A DNA stretch of 49,629 nt, from contig NZ_ACFY01000140.1 in assembly GCF_000174195.1 (NCBI RefSeq), positions 1 to 49,629 of the forward strand, read 5' to 3'. Position 1 is the first letter of the stretch, and every line of letters starts with the position of its first letter. A program made the position numbers and the translations under genes. Below are positions 35,621 through 44,867 of the stretch, in pieces. The notes beneath the pieces were generated by a model. The model was not told the origin of the DNA. It did no database searches and worked only from the letters and a program-made list of their open reading frames with translations. The stretch is from Roseburia inulinivorans DSM 16841 (lineage in GTDB: Bacteria; Bacillota; Clostridia; Lachnospirales; Lachnospiraceae).

Positions 35621-36117
35621 TCATACTCCGGATAGGCATAATGAAGCCTTTCCGCCACCTCACCGGATACCGCCCTGAACAATTGATGGCATAGAAATAA
35701 TGCTTCCCATATGTTTTCATAGGAATCCATCCGGTAGGTGGACAAAAGTTTCTCCCACAAATCCTCGGATATATACCTTTCAATAAACTTATAGTTCTTG
35801 CCTACACTTAATTTAAAGCCTGTTTCGATGCCGACCTTCCATGATATCATTCTCAGCAGCTCATGGCGAACAATCTGATTAAAATGATCAATAGCAAATA
35901 AAATTTCCTTACGGCACAATCCTTTAATAACATAAGGTGTTACATTCCAAAATTCATTGCAGCAATCATCATACTCCCTTGCGCTTGGCTTTCTTACATG
36001 ATAATCTATATCAGTCGGAACTATGTCCCTTTTAATTCTACAATCTTTATCAATTAGAACCTTTATTAATTTATCGCCCTTTAGGTAATTATCTAACTCT
36101 TCCAAGGGCAATAAGGT
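35621..36117 (-). pseudogene. ant(6)-Ia: Fragment of aminoglycoside 6-adenylyltransferase
   Basis: TLLPLEELDNYLKGDKLIKV, then VRKPSAREYDDCCNEFWNVT and YISEDLWEKLLSTYRMDSYE match the middle and later part of ANT(6)/AadE streptomycin adenylyltransferase. Both ends are cut. The N-terminal 100 or so residues with the nucleotide-binding site are replaced by an unrelated stretch (RTVRISNYPGLVKYL, open to 36186). The C-terminus stops at AYPEYD, about 40 residues short, where Mod sequence begins. It should be non-functional. Confidence 0.85.
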
Positions 36118-36196
36118 ATCTTTATCTTCCTCTCTAAGATACTTAACTAGCCCCGGATAATTGCTTATCCTTACAGTTCGGATCAATTAGAATTAG

Positions 36197-36301
36197 CCGA
36201 AAACGGCGGCGAAGAAACGAACCACCGAGAAGCACCGCCGCATTGCCGAGCTTGATACCCTCATTGAACGACTGTATGCGGACCGGAAAAGGCGCGGTTG
36301 A
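36197..36301 (+). pseudogene. Small fragment resembling a recombinase C-terminus
   Basis: The frame reads AKKRTTEKHRRIAELDTLIE then RLYADRKRRG and stop. It resembles the coiled-coil part of large serine recombinases (RIAELDxLIxRLY) but is only 34 codons long. From 36302 to 36551 I see no gene. Confidence 0.35.
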
Positions 36302-36551
36302 CCGCCTTGCCCTCAAAGGCTTAGGGGCATATCAACTATATATTGGGGCCGAGTGCCGTTACTTTAACACCGCCGCTAGCCATGAGCTTATGCTTCCTTT
36401 AGGACACTGTCCCAACAGACACTTTTTAAAGTATGCTGCACTAATCCTTATTTTTCACAGCATAGCGCAATGACAGACAGCCATGTTCTGCATTCTCTGT
36501 TCCCTGCAATTCCAAATTAACTTTTTCAGATAACAGAAGGTTATCAAATAG

Positions 36552-36596
36552 TTAGATGTCTAAAAAGCTTGTAGTTAAAGCTTTTTAGACATCTAA
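36552..36596 (-). terminator. Terminator after aph(3')-IIIa
   Basis: A 19-bp perfect inverted repeat, TTAGATGTCTAAAAAGCTT with its complement, around a 7-nt loop. It is placed directly after the kinase stop at 36606. Confidence 0.75.
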
Positions 36597-36605
36597 ATCT
36601 AGGTA

Positions 36606-37400
36606 CTAAAACAATTCATCCAGTAAAATATAATATTTTATTTTCTCCCAATCAGGCTTGATCCCCAGTAAGTCAAAAAATAGCTCGACATACTGTTCTT
36701 CCCCGATATCCTCCCTGATCGACCGGACGCAGAAGGCAATGTCATACCACTTGTCCGCCCTGCCGCTTCTCCCAAGATCAATAAAGCCACTTACTTTGCC
36801 ATCTTTCACAAAGATGTTGCTGTCTCCCAGGTCGCCGTGGGAAAAGACAAGTTCCTCTTCGGGCTTTTCCGTCTTTAAAAAATCATACAGCTCGCGCGGA
36901 TCTTTAAATGGAGTGTCTTCTTCCCAGTTTTCGCAATCCACATCGGCCAGATCGTTATTCAGTAAGTAATCCAATTCGGCTAAGCGGCTGTCTAAGCTAT
37001 TCGTATAGGGACAATCCGATATGTCGATGGAGTGAAAGAGCCTGATGCACTCCGCATACAGCTCGATAATCTTTTCAGGGCTTTGTTCATCTTCATACTC
37101 TTCCGAGCAAAGGACGCCATCGGCCTCACTCATGAGCAGATTGCTCCAGCCATCATGCCGTTCAAAGTGCAGGACCTTTGGAACAGGCAGCTTTCCTTCC
37201 AGCCATAGCATCATGTCCTTTTCCCGTTCCACATCATAGGTGGTCCCTTTATACCGGCTGTCCGTCATTTTTAAATATAGGTTTTCATTTTCTCCCACCA
37301 GCTTATATACCTTAGCAGGAGACATTCCTTCCGTATCTTTTACGCAGCGGTATTTTTCGATCAGTTTTTTCAATTCCGGTGATATTCTCATTTTAGCCAT
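36606..37400 (-). CDS. aph(3')-IIIa: Aminoglycoside 3'-phosphotransferase type III
   Basis: The 264-residue protein, MAKMRISPELKKLIEKYRCV onward, is the well-known APH(3')-IIIa, which phosphorylates the 3'-hydroxyl of kanamycin, neomycin and related drugs. The catalytic loop is VFSHGDLGDSNIFV, the metal loop is GFIDLGRSGRADKW, and the C-terminus is KYYILLDELF. It looks complete with no missing catalytic residue. AGGAAGG lies about 9 bp before the ATG. It follows a truncated sat4 and precedes a truncated ant(6) on the same strand. The usual promoter upstream of ant(6) is not present here, so expression depends on a local or read-through promoter. Confidence 0.97.
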   Translation of the reverse strand: MAKMRISPELKKLIEKYRCVKDTEGMSPAKVYKLVGENENLYLKMTDSRYKGTTYDVEREKDMMLWLEGKLPVPKVLHFERHDGWSNLLMSEADGVLCSEEYEDEQSPEKIIELYAECIRLFHSIDISDCPYTNSLDSRLAELDYLLNNDLADVDCENWEEDTPFKDPRELYDFLKTEKPEEELVFSHGDLGDSNIFVKDGKVSGFIDLGRSGRADKWYDIAFCVRSIREDIGEEQYVELFFDLLGIKPDWEKIKYYILLDELF

Positions 37401-37492
37401 TTATTATTTCCTTCCTCTTTTCTACAGTATTTAAAGATACCCCAAGAAGCTAATTATAACAAGACGAACTCCAATTCACTGTTCCTTGCATT

Positions 37493-37885
37493 CTAAAACC
37501 TTAAATACCAGAAAACAGCTTTTTCAAAGTTGTTTTCAAAGTTGGCGTATAACATAGTATCGACGGAGCCGATTTTGAAACCACAATTATGATAGAATTT
37601 ACAAGCTATAAGGTTATTGTCCTGGGTTTCAAGCATTAGTCCATGCAAGTTTTTATGCTTTGCCCATTCTATAGATATATTGATAAGCGCGCTGCCTATG
37701 CCTTGCCCCCTGAAATCCTTACATACGGCGATATCTTCTATATAAGCGTACCGGTTCCAATTTTTTCGCAGTTTAACTTTTCCGACGCATTTATCGTCTT
37801 GGTAGTAAAGATATATTATCTTATCAGTATTGTCAATATATTCAAGGCAATCTGCCTCCTCATCCTCTTCATCCTCTTCGTCTTG
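37493..37885 (-). pseudogene. sat4: 5'-truncated streptothricin acetyltransferase
   Basis: From SYQDEEDEEDEEADCLEYID through DIAVCKDFRGQGIGSALINI (GNAT acetyl-CoA motif) to FEKAVFWYLRF this is Sat4, which acetylates streptothricin. About the first 45 residues are missing. The open frame extends to 37924 only because it reads antisense through Mod DNA (MQIWTSIGSSK). The acetyl-CoA motif is intact but the missing N-terminal strands make activity doubtful. It lies 92 bp above aph(3')-IIIa, as in the classical ant(6)-sat4-aph cluster. Confidence 0.88.
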
Positions 37886-39015
37886 GTAGGACTTGCTACT
37901 GCCGATGCTCGTCCAAATTTGCACTATGATTTAATCAATCCGGCAGATGGAAGAAACTACGGATGCCCCGAAAAAGGCTGGCGATATGATCGAAATACCA
38001 TGAATCGGCTCATTCAAGAGGGCAGGATTATTTGGCCCGACAACCCAGATGGGCGGCCGCGCAAAAAATCATTTTTGAACGAGCTGTCAGACAATCTTCC
38101 TGGTTTTTCATCTGTTTTCAGCACTGGCGTTTATACAAATACTGCAACCAAGGAAATTGGAGGATTGTTTAATAAGTATTTATTTGATTTTCCAAAGCCA
38201 GTCGAGGTTATTAAGCAATTAGTTTCCCAAGTGTCTAACACGGATGACATCATCCTTGACTTCTTCTCCGGTTCTGCTACTACCGCCCATGCAGTGATGC
38301 AGCTCAACGCTGAGGACGGTGGAAATCGGCGCTTTATTCTGGTACAGCTTCCCGAACTGTGCGACGAAAAGAGCGAGGCATACAAGACCGGGTACAAGAA
38401 TATCTGCGAGATCGGTAAGGAGCGAATCCGGCGGGCTGGTAAAATGCTAAAAGATGCGCTTGAAAGTTCCGGTTTGTTTGTTCGTGCAATGAAACGCCAT
38501 CAAGATCAGCATGATTCACTTGAAGGATTTGCTTATGCGGAGTGGGAAGAAAGTCCAGAGGTAATCAATGCAAAAAAGAAATGGCAGCAAAACTGGATGT
38601 GGGCTTCCGTGTTTTCAAGCTGGACACCTCCAATCTGGAAACCTGGGACGCCACCCCCATTGAGGACGAGCAGCTCGACCTGCTGTATCGGCGGATGAAC
38701 AGCATGATTCATCGGGTGAAGCCGGAGCGCACCGACCTGGATATGATTTATGAAATCATGCTCAAACTGGGTGTGCCGCTGACCTACTCCGTGACACCGT
38801 TCTCCATCAATAACAAGACTGTCTATGGCGTGGGCGATGACTGCCTGCTGCTGGTCTGTCTGGCCGAGGATGTGCAGCCCGAGGACGTGGAGCAGATGAC
38901 CGAATATGCCCCGGCAAAAATCATCATCTCCCGTGACAGCTTTGCTGACGATACCGCTATGGCTAATGCCTACTATATCCTGCGGGATCATGGGATTGAG
39001 CTGAAACTGGTGTGA
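37886..39015 (+). pseudogene. mod: Type III methyltransferase Mod, C-terminal part (right piece)
   Basis: VGLATADARPNLHYDLINPA, then YGCPEKGWRYDRNTMNRLI, then DIILDFFSGSATTAHAVMQL (the FxGxG-like AdoMet motif) and FILVQLPELCDE belong to Mod. Near 38572-38577 one A seems missing; adding it gives NAKKEMAAKLDVGFRVFKLD and runs on to IELKLV at 39015. Together with the left piece this is about two-thirds of Mod, interrupted by 2.26 kb. The DPPY motif is lost, so the locus should not methylate. An intact Res downstream would then be dangerous unless silent or dependent on Mod for binding. Confidence 0.82.
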
Positions 39016-39022
39016 GAAAGAT

Positions 39023-39541
39023 ATGAATAACACTCTAAAATGGTTTCATGTAATCACAAAAACCATTGTACATTGCTTACTTGGAACAATCGAATACATT
39101 GGTATTCCATTTTTACTTGCTTGTCTTTCTACATTCATTTCCCCTATCTCCAGCGGTAATACTTTGTGGCTTTGGATTGAGCGGATTGCTTTTTGCTTTA
39201 CGATATACGAAGTAATTATTGTTGGTGTGCGAAAAATGCAGATTGACATACGCAAAGATGCACTATTAGCACTAAAAACCGCCTACGAACGAGCAGCCCT
39301 GTATTGTGAAACAGGAAATCAAGACATATATCGGAACTTAACTTCAAAAATAGATCAGGTGCTTGACAATGGGATACTAAATCAACTTGATGTTGTGCAG
39401 AGCTATAAAAATCTCAAGCTCTACATGGACAGCAAAAATATTGTTGGAATCAAATATGAGATTATCAATATTCAGCACTCCATTGAAGCAGATAATCTCT
39501 TATGGAACTATACCCTGTTCCTGCGGTTATTTAAGAGGTGA
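39023..39541 (+). CDS. Small membrane protein between mod and res
   Basis: The 172-residue protein has two membrane helices (about 18-39 and 47-68, YIGIPFLLACLSTFIS and IERIAFCFTIYEVIIVG). A helical cytoplasmic domain follows (DALLALKTAYERAALYCETG onward). It is noticeably more AT-rich than mod and res on either side. It starts 7 bp after mod and ends 6 bp before res, so it is in the operon. I recognise no family. A membrane partner is not part of classical type III systems. It could be an added regulator or effector, or a passenger. Confidence 0.65.
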   Translation: MNNTLKWFHVITKTIVHCLLGTIEYIGIPFLLACLSTFISPISSGNTLWLWIERIAFCFTIYEVIIVGVRKMQIDIRKDALLALKTAYERAALYCETGNQDIYRNLTSKIDQVLDNGILNQLDVVQSYKNLKLYMDSKNIVGIKYEIINIQHSIEADNLLWNYTLFLRLFKR

Positions 39542-39547
39542 ACAGGC

Positions 39548-42500
39548 ATGAAACTGAAATTCAAGAATCAAGCCTTCCAAATGGATGCAGTCAACGCTGT
39601 GGTGGATTTGTTTGCCGGCCAGGAGAAAACACGGAGCACCTTCTCCGTCATGGAGGAAGCCCAGACCAATTTCTTAAATGAGCTGGGCCAGGGCAATGCT
39701 CTCTACATTGACCAGGAAACATTGACCGCCAATATGCACACCGTCCAGAAGCGGAATAACCTGCCCCTGACCCCCACAGCGGAAGGCTGCCAGTTCTGTA
39801 TTGAGATGGAAACTGGCACCGGCAAGACCTACGTCTACACCAAGACCATCTTTGAGCTGAACCGCAAGTACGGATTCACCAAGTTTGTTATCGTGGTGCC
39901 GTCGGTGGCCATCCGGGAGGGCGTCTACAAATCCTTTCAGGTCACGCAGGAGCATTTCGGCCTGCAATACGACAACGTGCCATGCCGGTACTTCATCTAC
40001 AACTCTGCCAAGCTGTCCGACGTGCGGCAATTTGCCACCAGTTCCAATATCGAAGTGATGATTATTAACATCGACGCTTTCAAGAAAGCGGAGAACATCA
40101 TCAATCAAGCGCAGGATCGGCTCAACGGTGAAACGGCTATGGGCTTTATTCAGAACACACACCCTATCGTTATCATCGATGAACCCCAGAGCGTGGACAA
40201 CACCCCCAAGGCCAAGGAAGCCATTGCCACGCTCAATCCCCTGTGTGTGCTGCGGTACTCCGCCACCCACCGAGAAAAAATCAATCTGCTTTACCGCCTG
40301 ACTCCGGTAGACGCCTACCAGATGGGGCTGGTCAAGCAGATCGCCGTATCCTCCAATCAGGTTGCCGGTGGCTTCAATCAAGCCTATGTGCGGCTGCTTT
40401 CCGTCAGCAACGACAAGGGCTTTAAGGCCAGAGTGGAACTGGATGTGAAGGGCAAGACCGGAGCCGTGACCCGCAAGGCCATGACTGTCAAGCCGGGCGA
40501 CGATTTATTCCTGCTGTCCGGCGGGCGGGAACTGTACGAAGGCTACACCGTTACCGGAATTGACTGCACTCCCGATTTTGAACATATCGAGTTTGGCAAT
40601 ACCCAGGAGGTCAAGCTGGGCAAGGCCATTGGAGACGTGGACGAGAACATCGTCAAGAAGGCGCAAATCCGGCGCACCATCGAAACCCACCTTGACAAAG
40701 AGCTGCGGTATCTGGACAAGGGGATCAAGGTACTGTCCCTGTTCTTCATCGATAAGGTGGACAAGTACCGCCACGAGGACGGCACACCCGGCATCTACGC
40801 CACTATGTTTGAGGAGTGCTATCAGGAGCTGATCGCAAAGCCCAAGTATGCGCTCCTCCGAGAGCGATTCACCACAGATGTGAGCAAGGTACATAACGGC
40901 TACTTCTCTCAGGACAAGAAAGGACGCCTGAAGGACACCAAGGGCGACACCCAGGCCGACGATGACACCTACAACACCATCATGCGGGACAAGGAGTGGC
41001 TTCTCAGCTTTGAGTGTCCGCTGCGGTTTATTTTCTCCCACTCGGCGCTGCGGGAAGGCTGGGACAACCCCAACGTGTTTCAGGTCTGCACCCTGATCGA
41101 GCAGAAGTCCACCTTTACCTGCCGCCAGAAGGTGGGCCGTGGCCTGCGCCTGTGCGTGAACCAGGACGGTGAACGCATCGAGGACAAGAATATCAATGTC
41201 CTTCACGTCATGGCCAACGAGAGCTTTTCCGAGTTTGCTTCCACCCTCCAGAAAGAGATCGAGGACGAAACTGGCGTCAAGTTTGGTGTACTCCAGCTCA
41301 GTTTGTTTGCTGGGATGACCTATCAGGAAGAAGTTACCCGTGAGCATACGATTGACAGAGAAGAGGCCCACGAGCTGGTAAAAACCTGGATGGACGACGG
41401 CTCCATTGACAAATGGATGGCCGACCCCGAAATGACGGCAGCGGAAGAAAAAATTACAGCGGAATTGGAATCAGGGAAAATCACCGAACCGCCCAGCCCC
41501 GTAACGGAAGTCATGCGCCAAATTAAAAACGGTGCGACCGCTGAACAGGCAGCAGAGGCAATTATTGGAATCACCAGTACAATCACTACCGTAGAGGAAC
41601 ATACCGTCACCCACGAGGAAGCTACGGAGCTGCTGGAGCATTTTGAGCAGAAGGGGTATATCACCAGCACCGGTAAGGTCAAGGATACCATGAAGAACGC
41701 TTTGAAGAACGGAACCCTTGACCTGCCGAAAAAATATGAAGCTGCCAGAGAGCGTTTTGAGCAGATTATCGCCAATGCCGACCGGAAGCCCCCGGTGCGG
41801 GATGCCTCCCGTGATGTGGTGGTACGGCTCAACAAACAGGTCATGCTCTCCCCGGAGTTCCTGGAGCTGTGGAGCAAGATCAAGCAGAAAACCGCCTACC
41901 GGGTGAGCATTGACACAGAGCAGCTGGTGAAGAACTGCGTCAAAGCCTTTCAGGAAATGCCCCATATCCCCAAAACCCGTCTGGTGTCCCAGACTGCCGA
42001 TATTCACATCCAGCAGTCCGGGATCAGCCACATGGAACGGGAAATGCGGACGATGGAGATTGCCAACGATTATCAGGCCCTGCCGGACATCATCACCGCC
42101 ATCAGCGATGAAACGCTGTTGACCCCGGCTACCGTCAATCGGATTCTGGTAGAGAGCGGACGGTGTGGCGATTTCCTCAACAATCCGGAGGCATTTCTGG
42201 AGCAAGCCGTAGAGCTAATCCGCAGCCACCGCCACGCCTTGGCTATCGACGGTATCCGTTATGTGAAGCTGGATGGCCAGGAATATTATGTGCAGGAAAT
42301 CTTCGACACCACGGAGTTGCTTGCTAACCTGGATCGAAACGCCGTAAAGGTGGAACACAGCGTCTATGACTATGTGGTTTACGACAGCTCCACGGTAGAG
42401 AAGCCGGTGGCGGTGGCCCTGGACAACGACCCGGATGTGAAGATGTTCTTCAAGATTCCCAGCCGCTTCAAAATTGAAACCCCCATTGGCACGTACAACC

Positions 42501-42703
42501 CCGACTGGGCTGTGTATCTGAATAAGAACGGTGAGGAAAAGCTGTACTTCGTCCTGGAAACCAAGGGTGACACCAGCTTTATGCACCTGAAAACCAGTGA
42601 GCAGCTAAAAATCCACTGCGGCAAGGAGCATTTCAAAGCACTGGACGCAGGTGTGGAGCTGGAGACTGCAACCAGTTGGACGGAGCTGCGCAAGCGCATT
42701 TGA
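39548..42703 (+). CDS. res: Type III restriction endonuclease subunit Res
   Basis: The 1051-residue protein shows the SF2 ATPase core: CIEMETGTGKTYVYTKTIFE (motif I), VIIDEPQSVDN (motif II, the DEPQ form common in Res), RYSATHREK (motif III), SHSALREGWDNPNVFQ and RQKVGRGLRLCVNQDG (motifs V and VI). The C-terminal nuclease domain shows TYNPDWAVYL and LYFVLETKGD, the PD-(D/E)xK catalytic pattern. Res cleaves DNA only in complex with Mod, after ATP-driven sliding between two sites. Since Mod is broken, Res is probably idle. It reads intact with no frameshift and ends 20 bp from the convergent relaxase gene. Confidence 0.9.
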   Translation: MKLKFKNQAFQMDAVNAVVDLFAGQEKTRSTFSVMEEAQTNFLNELGQGNALYIDQETLTANMHTVQKRNNLPLTPTAEGCQFCIEMETGTGKTYVYTKTIFELNRKYGFTKFVIVVPSVAIREGVYKSFQVTQEHFGLQYDNVPCRYFIYNSAKLSDVRQFATSSNIEVMIINIDAFKKAENIINQAQDRLNGETAMGFIQNTHPIVIIDEPQSVDNTPKAKEAIATLNPLCVLRYSATHREKINLLYRLTPVDAYQMGLVKQIAVSSNQVAGGFNQAYVRLLSVSNDKGFKARVELDVKGKTGAVTRKAMTVKPGDDLFLLSGGRELYEGYTVTGIDCTPDFEHIEFGNTQEVKLGKAIGDVDENIVKKAQIRRTIETHLDKELRYLDKGIKVLSLFFIDKVDKYRHEDGTPGIYATMFEECYQELIAKPKYALLRERFTTDVSKVHNGYFSQDKKGRLKDTKGDTQADDDTYNTIMRDKEWLLSFECPLRFIFSHSALREGWDNPNVFQVCTLIEQKSTFTCRQKVGRGLRLCVNQDGERIEDKNINVLHVMANESFSEFASTLQKEIEDETGVKFGVLQLSLFAGMTYQEEVTREHTIDREEAHELVKTWMDDGSIDKWMADPEMTAAEEKITAELESGKITEPPSPVTEVMRQIKNGATAEQAAEAIIGITSTITTVEEHTVTHEEATELLEHFEQKGYITSTGKVKDTMKNALKNGTLDLPKKYEAARERFEQIIANADRKPPVRDASRDVVVRLNKQVMLSPEFLELWSKIKQKTAYRVSIDTEQLVKNCVKAFQEMPHIPKTRLVSQTADIHIQQSGISHMEREMRTMEIANDYQALPDIITAISDETLLTPATVNRILVESGRCGDFLNNPEAFLEQAVELIRSHRHALAIDGIRYVKLDGQEYYVQEIFDTTELLANLDRNAVKVEHSVYDYVVYDSSTVEKPVAVALDNDPDVKMFFKIPSRFKIETPIGTYNPDWAVYLNKNGEEKLYFVLETKGDTSFMHLKTSEQLKIHCGKEHFKALDAGVELETATSWTELRKRI

Positions 42704-42722
42704 CAGAGATAGAAAGAGCTTT

Positions 42723-44429
42723 TTATCTCACATCTCGTCCTTGATTCTTGCGCTTTCCCTTGTTGGAAATCTGCTGCTCCTTCTGCGTCTGGCGCACCAT
42801 TCTCCGCACGGCCAGCCGCTCTGCATCCTCGTCCAGCATCCGGGACACCGCCTTTTTACTGTCAAACATCAGAAGTGGGCTGTACTTCTCAACGTAAACC
42901 TGCTGTGCCTGGTTCTCCGCTTCCTGTTCTTTGCCGGGGCGGATGGCCTGTCTTGCTTCATACAGCTGCACTGGGTCGAAGCCCTGGGCCTGCTCCCGAA
43001 GCCCGGCATACTCGTTCAGGGCAGCGTCCAACTCGGCGGAATATTTCTGTTCCTGTTCTTCCAGCCGTTTCAGGCTCTGCTCCATGGCGGCGATGTCTTT
43101 GGGAAATTTATCGGCGGCATCTTCCTCGGAATATGCCAGCGACGCCAGAAGCAGATTTTTCTCCGAACGCAGTTCCTCCAAATCCTCTGTCAGTGCCGCA
43201 ATCTTAGCCGCCAGTTCCCGGTGCCAGAATACATGAACCGCAGAGAGCGCCTTTTTCTCGGAAAGCAGACTGCGGCGCTCCTTCGTCTTATCCCGAATGT
43301 CCTTTGCAAGCTGATTGTACTGTGTGAGGGCAGGGCGCAGCGTATTCAGCGAAGCATTCAGGCGTTCCTTGCCCTTGCGGAGATACCCCAGCTGATAGCA
43401 GAACAGAAGCAAATTTTTTCGCAGATTCTCCATGGTCTCGGCGAGCGCCGGGATGGTATTTTTAACTGCCTGCGCCAGCTTTTTGACCTGTCCTCTCAGC
43501 TCCCGGAGCAGGGCATTGTCCGCCTTGATCTGCCGGTTTAGTTCGCACCGGTCAGAGATAATGCCCTTTTTCTCCATGGCTCTGGCAACCACACCCTCAT
43601 GGACCGTGGGCCGCTCCAGCAGAGCACGCTCGGCATGGCTGCGGTGGTCGATGCGTTCTTCGTGCCCGGTGCGCTCCAGATGGCGGTTTGCCACATCCGC
43701 CCATGCAGCCCGCCACAAAACAAGCTGCTCGTCGCTGTTCCAGTGTTCCGTGATGGGATTTTGCCTGCCATATTTGGTGCTTTTAGGATATTTGGATACC
43801 CGTTCATAGCCCTGCGCCTGCGCTGCGGACGGGGCCATATACACCTTCTTTTTGCCCACTTTGTACTGGTACTGTTTCTCCCAGCCGTCGGCCTGTGCCT
43901 GTTTGAACTCAGCGGCGGTAAAGCCCTGTTCTTCGCCGTCTTTGACGCAGAGATATTCTTTCTCGGTCTTGTACTGCCATTTTCCCTTTTCATCCAGCGG
44001 GCGCACTGTCAGCAGGATATGGGCATGGGGATTGTGTCCGGGGGGATACGGGTCATGGATAGCAGCATCAGCGCACATTCCGTCTGCCACAAACTGCTCC
44101 TTGATGAAATCTTGCAGGAGCTGAATCTGTTCCTCCCGGCTTAACTCTATGGGCAGCGCCGCCACAAATTCACGGGCAAGGCGACTGTCCTTTGCGGTTT
44201 CGGTTTCCTCCACAGCGTTCCACAGGATTTCTCGATCCTGCCACTCTGCGGGGGCGGTGGCTGGCAGAAAAACCTGCCGCCACCCAAGGCCCTGTTTGCG
44301 GGTGTAGTCGTGCTGCACCCCGTCATACTCGTTGAGCATCCGGGAACAGCTCAGATAGGCCGCAGCAGCTACGGCGGAGCGTCCAGCTCCACGGCTGACT
44401 ATTTTGGCCTCCAAATGATAAATCGCCAT
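42723..44429 (-). CDS. mobA: MobA/MobL-family relaxase
   Basis: The 568-residue protein starts MAIYHLEAKIVSRGAGRSAV, with AAAAYLS, the MobQ-type relaxase start carrying the catalytic Tyr. It continues with the metal-binding GHNPHAHILLTVRPL (HxH) motif. A long coiled-coil C-terminus (about 290-500) follows. It nicks oriT and pilots a single strand into a recipient using a helper conjugation system. The nick site at 44803-44814 lies 370 bp upstream, as in other MobQ elements. It is the last gene of the mobilization set and faces res. Confidence 0.92.
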   Translation of the reverse strand: MAIYHLEAKIVSRGAGRSAVAAAAYLSCSRMLNEYDGVQHDYTRKQGLGWRQVFLPATAPAEWQDREILWNAVEETETAKDSRLAREFVAALPIELSREEQIQLLQDFIKEQFVADGMCADAAIHDPYPPGHNPHAHILLTVRPLDEKGKWQYKTEKEYLCVKDGEEQGFTAAEFKQAQADGWEKQYQYKVGKKKVYMAPSAAQAQGYERVSKYPKSTKYGRQNPITEHWNSDEQLVLWRAAWADVANRHLERTGHEERIDHRSHAERALLERPTVHEGVVARAMEKKGIISDRCELNRQIKADNALLRELRGQVKKLAQAVKNTIPALAETMENLRKNLLLFCYQLGYLRKGKERLNASLNTLRPALTQYNQLAKDIRDKTKERRSLLSEKKALSAVHVFWHRELAAKIAALTEDLEELRSEKNLLLASLAYSEEDAADKFPKDIAAMEQSLKRLEEQEQKYSAELDAALNEYAGLREQAQGFDPVQLYEARQAIRPGKEQEAENQAQQVYVEKYSPLLMFDSKKAVSRMLDEDAERLAVRRMVRQTQKEQQISNKGKRKNQGRDVR

Positions 44430-44497
44430 TGTCTATCGTCCTTTCCGAAGGGCTACTGTGAAACGCAGCAGCCCTTCTTCCGTACTCGATTACAACA

Positions 44498-44659
44498 GGT
44501 ACGTCGTGAAATGCGACGTACCACCAGCAGGGGTGGAGCGAATCGTTCCACCCCTGTATCTGTGTCAAGCTGCCGGTGGCAGGTTGACGCAGGCAGGCGG
44601 CGGGATGGGGTGGCAATATACCACCCCATGAACAGGGGATTCCAAAACGAAAACCCCTG
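44498..44659. repeat. Series of perfect hairpins near oriT
   Basis: GGTACGTCG-7nt-CGACGTACC (44498-44522), CAGGGGTGGA-9nt-TCCACCCCTG (44528-44556), ATGGGGTGG-7nt-CCACCCCAT (44605-44629) and CAGGGG-15nt-CCCCTG (44633-44659). They fill most of the 438-bp gap upstream of the relaxase, which otherwise holds the oriT and no supportable gene. Confidence 0.6.
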
Positions 44660-44774
44660 CGCCGACTGCATGGGCAAGGCTGGCAGTTTGGCAGAAATGC
44701 AGCCTTGTCCAGCGGCTCCCGCAGGAGTCGCAATCCCTCTCGGAGAGCGCACGTGCCCGACCAACGGGAGGGCT

Positions 44775-44814
44775 ACCACCGCCTGCTTTAGCAGGTGGTG
44801 AGTAAGTGCGCCCT
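44775..44814. other. Origin of transfer (oriT) with RSF1010-type nick site
   Basis: TAAGTGCGCCCT at 44803-44814 is the core nick sequence of MobQ/RSF1010-type origins; the cut is expected after TAAGTGCG (44810/44811). Just before it lies the typical inverted repeat, ACCACC-CCTGC with GCAGG-TGGT around TTTA (44775-44799). A MobQ relaxase gene adjacent makes the assignment strong. Confidence 0.85.
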
Positions 44815-44867
44815 TCGGGATGAAAAAGAGGAAGGCCCCCGGTTTCCCGGAGACCTCCCAGCCATTT

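Noticed and set aside
35509..36186. A full 225-residue adenylyltransferase
   Set aside because: Only the middle matches ANT(6); the N-terminal 23 residues and the C-terminal tail are unrelated sequence, the tail being antisense Mod.
37643..37885. The first 81 codons of the long plus-strand frame that continues into Mod
   Set aside because: This part is antisense to sat4; real Mod coding starts at 37886.
42651..43541. A 296-codon plus-strand ORF antisense to the relaxase
   Set aside because: It mirrors the codon pattern of the convincing relaxase on the other strand, has no ribosome site and no recognisable domain.
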